A stretch of 64,000 nucleotides of DNA from Natronolimnohabitans sp. A-GB9 (GTDB taxonomy: Archaea > Halobacteriota > Halobacteria > Halobacteriales > Natrialbaceae). Below, piece after piece: positions 59,170-64,000 of the stretch (within the stretch, counting starts at the first letter, position 1; each line of letters begins with the position of its first letter). The notes beneath the pieces were generated by a model. It did not search any database, was not told the DNA's origin, and worked only from the letters and a program-made list of their open reading frames with translations. The stretch is taken from positions 186,001-250,000 of the forward strand of contig NZ_JAVDDV010000003.1 in NCBI RefSeq assembly GCF_030848565.1, given 5' to 3'. Position numbers and translations under genes: made by a program.

Positions 59170-60297
59170 ATGGGTTTACAGGGCCTCTCACGGCTGCTTC
59201 GGGTCGTACTGCTCGTGGTAGTCGTAGCCGTCGTCGCCGGTCAACTCCTCGGTCAGCCGATTTTGCTCGGCTACGTCACAAGTGCCAGCATGGAGCCGAC
59301 GATCGAGGCCGGCGACGGCTTCGTCGCCGTCCCGGCGGCCGCCACGGGAGACGCAAACCCAGGGGACGTTGTCGTCTACGAGTCGACCGACGGTGAGCTG
59401 GTGACCCACCGTGTCGTCGACGAGACCGACGAAGGATACGTCACGCGTGGCGATGCGAACCCGGTGACCGATCAGGACCGTGGCGACCCACACGTCACCG
59501 ACGATCGGATCGTCGCGACGGCGCTTCAGGTCGGCGGTACGGTCGTTACGATTCCCGGTCTTGGAACGGGGGCAAGCGAACTCGGCGCCGCAGCCGATAC
59601 CGTAGGCCAGTGGGTGACGTCTGCCACCGACCTCGAGTTCGACGGAACCAGCGGCGTTGCCACCGTCGTGCTCGGGCTCTCGCTCGTTGGCTACGCGGTC
59701 GAGACCGTCCGCGATCGCCGTCGCGGTACCCGTCCGAGCCGGGGTGACGACGTCGGGATCGCTCCGCGTCGCCTGGCCGTCGTGTTCGCGCTCTTCGTCG
59801 TCGTCGTCGCGTCGGCGGCGATGCTCGTCCCCGCAGGCACGGAGTCGCTGACGGTCGTCAGCTCCGATCCGGCCCCCGATGGCGAGCTGATAACCGAACC
59901 CGGAGGAACCGCCGAGACGACGTATCGCGTCTCCAACGCCGGGTTCACTCCGGTCGTCACCTACCTCGAGCCGACCGACGGTCTCGCCCTCGAGTGTGAG
60001 TCGGTGGTGGTGTCGGGACGGAGCAGTACGCCTGTCGAGGCCACGCTCGAGGCTCCCGAGTCGACTGGCCACTACGAGCGGACGGTCGACGAACGGCGCT
60101 ATCTACACGTGTTGCCCCGGTCCGTGATCGACGGGCTCTACGATGTCGATCCGTGGCTGCCGTTCGTCGCAATCGTTGCCGTACTCGGCGGGAGTGCGTA
60201 CGCGCTCGGTCGGACACTCGCCGGCTCCGAGCGTGTTCGGACGGCACGAAAACGGGTTCGTTCCCGACGACGGTCCCGATCGTTTCGATTCGACTGA
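59170..60297 (+). CDS. SipW-like signal peptidase I
   Basis: 375 aa, family S26B. Catalytic S40 in SASMEPTIEAGD and H80 in GELVTHRVVDE (His in place of the bacterial Lys, as in archaeal/ER and SipW types); the RGDANPVTDQD region gives the Asp. Membrane segments at about 9-28, 162-180, 199-217 and 325-347, with a beta domain (about 225-320) between the last two, larger than a minimal signal peptidase. Its place among the NosL genes and the RRxFL...GAFS signals of two of them suggest it processes these proteins. Confidence 0.85.
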   Translation: MGLQGLSRLLRVVLLVVVVAVVAGQLLGQPILLGYVTSASMEPTIEAGDGFVAVPAAATGDANPGDVVVYESTDGELVTHRVVDETDEGYVTRGDANPVTDQDRGDPHVTDDRIVATALQVGGTVVTIPGLGTGASELGAAADTVGQWVTSATDLEFDGTSGVATVVLGLSLVGYAVETVRDRRRGTRPSRGDDVGIAPRRLAVVFALFVVVVASAAMLVPAGTESLTVVSSDPAPDGELITEPGGTAETTYRVSNAGFTPVVTYLEPTDGLALECESVVVSGRSSTPVEATLEAPESTGHYERTVDERRYLHVLPRSVIDGLYDVDPWLPFVAIVAVLGGSAYALGRTLAGSERVRTARKRVRSRRRSRSFRFD

Positions 60298-60359
60298 CTA
60301 CAGCCATAATTACGGATGATAGACACCCGACCGACACTCGAGACGAGGAGGCACCGACG

Positions 60360-61475
60360 ATGAACGAGACACACCGACGCCTGCGGGTTCGCCTCTACGA
60401 CCGGCGACTGCTCGCCGTACTGGTTGTCGTCTGTCTGCTGTGTGTCGGCGGCTGGCTGTCGTATACGGCCTACGTCGAGCCCGGCGACCGGACCGAAGAG
60501 CAGACGACCGACTCGTGGACGGTTTCGGGGACGGTCTCCCACGGTGCGACCGTCAGCGAACCGACCCCGATCTACGGCGACGATACCGACTCGGCCGACG
60601 GCGGAACGACCGTCACCGACGAACCGCTGTACTACACCGACGTTGCACCGGCGGCACATGGAGACGTTGCCGTCGCTTACGATGCGGACCGAAGCGACGA
60701 CGTAACCGTCTCTCTCGAACTCGAGCGGGTGATCCGTGCGGTCGGCGACGACGCCGTCTACTGGGAGACGTCCGAACGACTCGAGCGCGTCGATCGAGCG
60801 GACGTCGAGCCCGGCGAAGACGTCGTCGCGACGTTCGAACTGAACGTCACCGACCTCGAGGATCGGACCGACGAGATCGAGACCGAGCTCGGGGCGAGTC
60901 CAGGCGAGACCGAAACCGCCGTCGATGCGACCGTTACCCTCGAGGGCGATGTCGAGGGTGAGTCGGTGTCGATGACGCGGACGTTCCGGATCGACCTCGC
61001 ACTCGAGGGGGCGACCTACAGCATCGACGTCGACGAGCCACTCGAGGAGACCGTTACTGAAACCGAGACGGTGACCGAAACGCGGTCGTACGGGCCACTC
61101 TGGACGGTCGGCGGGCCGCTACTCGTCGTGCTCGGCGCCGTCGGTGTCGGTGCGATCGGTATCGTCCACCATCGGGGGCCACCCACAGAGACCGAACGGG
61201 CGTGGCTCGCCTACCGGGCGGACCGTGCCGAGTTCGAGGACGTAATCATCAGGGCCGACGGCCTCCCGGACGTTGCGGATCGGCCGGTCGTTTCCGTCCC
61301 GTCGCTCGGGGACCTCGCCCGACTCGCAATCGACGTCGATGGGGCCATCCTCGAGGACTCGAGCCGGGACCGATACGTCGTCGAACACGAGGGAAGTACT
61401 TACGTCTACGAGCCGCCCGACGATCCTGCTCGCTCGCGCTCGACCGGCGGGAACGAAGACGTCGACGCCACGTGA
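60360..61475 (+). CDS. DUF5305-family membrane protein
   Basis: 371 aa. N-terminal helix (about 17-38, LLAVLVVVCLLCVGGWLSYTAY), a large extracytoplasmic beta-rich part (DSWTVSGTVSHGATVSEPTPIYG... VEGESVSMTRTFRIDLAL), and a second helix near 242-264 followed by a cytoplasmic acidic domain (WLAYRADRAEFEDVI). DUF5305 proteins often stand beside SipW-like signal peptidases in haloarchaea, so it may aid export or polymer assembly. No cysteines in the outer domain. Confidence 0.8.
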   Translation: MNETHRRLRVRLYDRRLLAVLVVVCLLCVGGWLSYTAYVEPGDRTEEQTTDSWTVSGTVSHGATVSEPTPIYGDDTDSADGGTTVTDEPLYYTDVAPAAHGDVAVAYDADRSDDVTVSLELERVIRAVGDDAVYWETSERLERVDRADVEPGEDVVATFELNVTDLEDRTDEIETELGASPGETETAVDATVTLEGDVEGESVSMTRTFRIDLALEGATYSIDVDEPLEETVTETETVTETRSYGPLWTVGGPLLVVLGAVGVGAIGIVHHRGPPTETERAWLAYRADRAEFEDVIIRADGLPDVADRPVVSVPSLGDLARLAIDVDGAILEDSSRDRYVVEHEGSTYVYEPPDDPARSRSTGGNEDVDAT

Positions 61476-61543
61476 GCGATCGCAGCGAATTCCTTCGATA
61501 CACGAACCAGACGGCCTATTAGCCGATGTGTGCCAGAATCGGT

Positions 61544-63439
61544 ATGCGCAAGAGCGTGCGACTCGGCTGTGTTTTCCTCGTCGCGTTCGTGTTACTCGGC
61601 GGTGCCGGGCTGTTCGTCGCCGACCCGGGGACCTCATCACCCGATCCGGTTCTGTTCGAGGACACCGTCACGATGGGCGTCACGCTCGAGAACGACCCTG
61701 GCGGCGGCGAGATCGACGTACCGAAAGCCCAGGCGTTTTACTCCCAGTACGAGTACGTCGTCGGCTATCGCGGCGTCGAACGGCTCGTCGACCATCACCA
61801 CCAACCCGACCACCGGAGCCAGTTTGGCTATCCGCTTGCGGTCTACGTCACCGACTTCGGTAGCGCCGAGGTCGAACTCACCGAGGACGGGTATCCGACC
61901 GTCGACGGCTCGCTCGAGTGGACCGACGCCGAGTCGGCCACGTTCGTCGTCGACAGCGACGCCCGGACGCCGGCCGGCGAGACGGTCGTGCCGTTTGCCG
62001 ACCGCGACGACGCCGAGCGCTTCGCGTCGGCCCACGGCGGCGACGTCCGCTCGTGGGAGCAACTCCTCGACCGCCAGTTCGACGTCGACGACGCGACGGC
62101 CGTCCGCGACCGCGTCGACGAACGCCACGAGCGGGCAGACGAACAGGTCGCGGCCGCAAGCGACCTGACCGAGCGACCGGCAGCGCTCGTCGTCGGCGAA
62201 GACACCGAGACGATCCAGGCGGCGATCGAGGAGGCGCCCGCGAACACGACGGTCGTCGTCCCCGACGGAACCTACGAGGAGACGATCACGGTCGATCGAC
62301 CGGTGACCGTCGCCGGCGAGGGCAACGCGACGATCCGCGGCGACGAGAACAGTACGGTCGTGACCGTCGAGAGCGACCGGGCCGCCGTCACGGGGGTCCA
62401 CGTCACGGGCGTCGGTGAGACGACGACCACGGAGGGAGACCCAACCGACGACGGCGACGCCCTCGAGATGGCCTACGGACAGGGCGACGCCGGGATCGAG
62501 GTCGACGGTGGGGCCGACGTGGTGATCGAGGACGTGACGATCGACACGGCGGCAAGCGGCGTCTTGCTCAGGGACAGCCCCGAGTTCGTCGTCCGGAACG
62601 TGACCGTCGAGGAAAGCGAACGCGTCGCCGAAGGCTACATGGGCGTCATGACGATCGGATCGCCCGACGGACTCGTCGAAAACTCCCAGTTCAGCGACGG
62701 CCGTGACGGCCTCTACACTCACCGGTCGGACGGCCTCGTCTATCGGGACAACGTCCTCGAGCGAAACCGGATCGGCGTCCACCTCATGTATACGTCGAAC
62801 GTGTTGATCGCCGACAACCGGATCACCGACGCGAGGGCGACCGGCATCGACGTGATGACCAGCCCTGAACACAACGCGGTCGTCGGCAACGAGATCCGTG
62901 GCTCCGATCGGGGACTGCTGATGGCCGGTACCCGATCGTACGTCGCGGACAACCTCATCACCGACACCTCCCTCGGACTGACCGTCGGTGCCGGGGCCTC
63001 GATCTACGAGGGCAACGTCCTCGTCGGCAACGACGACGGGATGCGGGCGACACATCCCCTGCCGACCAACAGCGTCGTCGACAACGATTTCGTCGACAAC
63101 GAGCGACACGCGACGGCCGGAAGCGGCGTCCTCCGGACCTGGTCCGAGGACGGGACCGGCAACTACTGGGAGGGTGCGATCGGCTCGAGTGAGGGCGCGG
63201 TCCTCGACCGGCCGTACTCACCAACCGAGTCGGTCGATCGGAACCTCCACCGCGTCGATGGAACGCCGACGCTCGCCCAGGCGCCGACGACACACGCGAT
63301 CGAAACGGTCGACGACGCGGTTCCCGGAATGCGAGCGGCCAGTATCGTCGATACGGCCCCGCTCTGTGAGCCGGCGAACCCGGATCTGCTCGAGCGAACC
63401 GACGCCGAGTTGCCGGACCGCGACTGTGTGGCGAACTGA
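61544..63439 (+). CDS. NosD-like beta-helix protein with N-terminal NosL-like domain, second copy
   Basis: 631 aa. Signal/TM helix CVFLVAFVLLGGAGLFVA; NosL-like region (FYSQYEYVVGYRG, ATFVVDSDARTPAGETVVPFADRDDAERF) without CxxCxM; beta-helix with TTVVVPDGTYEETITVD, DGLYTHRSDGLVYRDNVLERNRIGVHLMYT, YEGNVLVGNDDG and ending LCEPANPD...RDCVAN. Same architecture and the same order of parts as the 50625 gene, about 11 kb away, so the two are paralogues. Last gene of the NosL/signal-peptidase operon. Confidence 0.85.
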   Translation: MRKSVRLGCVFLVAFVLLGGAGLFVADPGTSSPDPVLFEDTVTMGVTLENDPGGGEIDVPKAQAFYSQYEYVVGYRGVERLVDHHHQPDHRSQFGYPLAVYVTDFGSAEVELTEDGYPTVDGSLEWTDAESATFVVDSDARTPAGETVVPFADRDDAERFASAHGGDVRSWEQLLDRQFDVDDATAVRDRVDERHERADEQVAAASDLTERPAALVVGEDTETIQAAIEEAPANTTVVVPDGTYEETITVDRPVTVAGEGNATIRGDENSTVVTVESDRAAVTGVHVTGVGETTTTEGDPTDDGDALEMAYGQGDAGIEVDGGADVVIEDVTIDTAASGVLLRDSPEFVVRNVTVEESERVAEGYMGVMTIGSPDGLVENSQFSDGRDGLYTHRSDGLVYRDNVLERNRIGVHLMYTSNVLIADNRITDARATGIDVMTSPEHNAVVGNEIRGSDRGLLMAGTRSYVADNLITDTSLGLTVGAGASIYEGNVLVGNDDGMRATHPLPTNSVVDNDFVDNERHATAGSGVLRTWSEDGTGNYWEGAIGSSEGAVLDRPYSPTESVDRNLHRVDGTPTLAQAPTTHAIETVDDAVPGMRAASIVDTAPLCEPANPDLLERTDAELPDRDCVAN

Positions 63440-63466
63440 TTCGTGCCAGTCCAGGCCACGACCCCG

Positions 63467-64000
63467 CTACGGATAATCGGCAACGTCGCTCGAGTGCTCG
63501 GGTGTCCCAGCAGGCGTCCGCTGGCGTCCGAGTTGACGACGCAGTCGCCCGGCGAGGTTTTTCGCGAGTATTCGTCCCGCGAACGCAGGCGTGCGCCGTT
63601 GGTCGCGGTAGTAGAACTCGCCGAGTTGCTCGTCCGGGATCGTCGTCGGTTCGAACGTCGGATCACAGAGGTTCTCGACGCCCTCGGTCAACAGTCGGAT
63701 CTGGAGGGCAGCAAGGCGATCGAAGACGTCCCAGAGCGTCTCACAGCCGGTCAGCGAGACGTCGTCGTAGGCGACGATCTCGCCGCCGTCGATCGACTCG
63801 TCGAGTCGCTGGAGGGTCGATCCGGCACGGTCCCGACCGTCGTGGAAGATCGCCGGCGGTCCCATCCCGCGGTAGCGACGAATGTCGGCCGGATGGAAAC
63901 TCAAGACGCCGTACTCCGGTGCCGTCAGGACGTCCCCTCGGACGAGCCCGAATCCGAAACGAATCACGAGGTCACAGCGGTCGGCGACCGTCTCGACGAC
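63467..64000 (-). CDS. Formyltransferase-family protein, C-terminal part
   Basis: The 3' end of a gene that runs past the right edge. YGVLSFHPADIRRYRGMGPPAIFHDGRDRAGSTLQRLDESIDGGEIVAYDDV matches the formyltransferase domain (HPAxxxxYRG with the catalytic His; dGGEIV near the Asp) of methionyl-tRNA formyltransferase and sugar-formylating enzymes. Residues RSR...RTPAFAGRILAKNLAGRLRRQLG form a basic tail. Full length, and therefore whether it acts on tRNA or a sugar, cannot be judged. Confidence 0.75.
   Translation of the reverse strand, partial: VVETVADRCDLVIRFGFGLVRGDVLTAPEYGVLSFHPADIRRYRGMGPPAIFHDGRDRAGSTLQRLDESIDGGEIVAYDDVSLTGCETLWDVFDRLAALQIRLLTEGVENLCDPTFEPTTIPDEQLGEFYYRDQRRTPAFAGRILAKNLAGRLRRQLGRQRTPAGTPEHSSDVADYP

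Noticed and set aside
48008-63439. Simple nitrous oxide reductase (nosZ) operon
   Set aside because: No nosZ, nosF or nosY, and the number of NosL proteins and the signal peptidase do not fit the usual cluster; it could lie beyond the edge.

Overview
The window looks like chromosome of an extremely halophilic archaeon (class Halobacteria, probably a Natrialbales-type genus). The DNA is GC-rich, the proteins are very acidic, and several genes appear leaderless with a TATA-like box about 27-30 nt before the start. It carries archaeal hallmarks: F420 (CofC/CofG/CofH), archaeosine (RaSEA), separate PurS/PurQ, ubiquitin-like SAMP/MoaD proteins and five regulators ending in a bacterio-opsin-activator type HTH_10 domain.

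Layout. 0-9 kb: F420 deazaflavin genes, purC, a small ubiquitin-like protein, a formamidase with an inserted zinc ribbon, purU, a decayed DUF2267 gene and a truncated flavoprotein. 9-18.4 kb: a G3E (COG0523) metal GTPase with two small partners, divergent from a FeoB-like transporter; a SHOCT membrane protein; a flavoprotein; a four-PAS/GAF/HTH_10 regulator. 18.4-27.6 kb: a small wHTH/CxxC pair, a zinc alcohol dehydrogenase between inverted repeats, rhodanese, purS-purQ, RaSEA, and divergent HTH_10 regulators, one with a LOV-type photosensor motif. 27.9-32.1 kb: aldehyde:ferredoxin oxidoreductase and formate dehydrogenase alpha subunit. 32-41 kb: membrane proteins, two regulators, a PPOX protein, AzlC/AzlD, a SAMP/MoaD protein, small proteins and a wHTH-GNAT fusion. 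41-45.7 kb: gene-poor, partly AT-rich accessory segment with a long YREK-type DDE transposase and a histidine-kinase remnant, followed by two response regulators.

48-63.4 kb is the most unusual region. Six NosL-domain secreted proteins (CxxCxM plus CSxGC, or CxSTC in one), two NosD-like beta-helix proteins each with a cysteine-free NosL-like domain, and a TauE/SafE-type membrane protein lie together with a SipW-like signal peptidase and a DUF5305 membrane protein. The two largest NosL proteins begin with a SipW/TasA-type signal and a beta domain. No nosZ, nosF or nosY is visible. From 55.1 to 63.4 kb the genes are co-directional with gaps of about 55-85 nt and probably form one operon. I infer an extracytoplasmic metal (probably copper) handling or metallocentre assembly system whose NosL carriers are exported by their own signal peptidase.

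A second theme is a family of intergenic palindromic repeats with ends TGATACGG/TGATACTG. In many copies the first TGA is the stop codon of the neighbouring gene, and at three convergent junctions the spacer runs exactly from stop codon to stop codon. The outer arms are shared while inner hairpins differ between copies. No tRNA, rRNA or CRISPR array was recognised.
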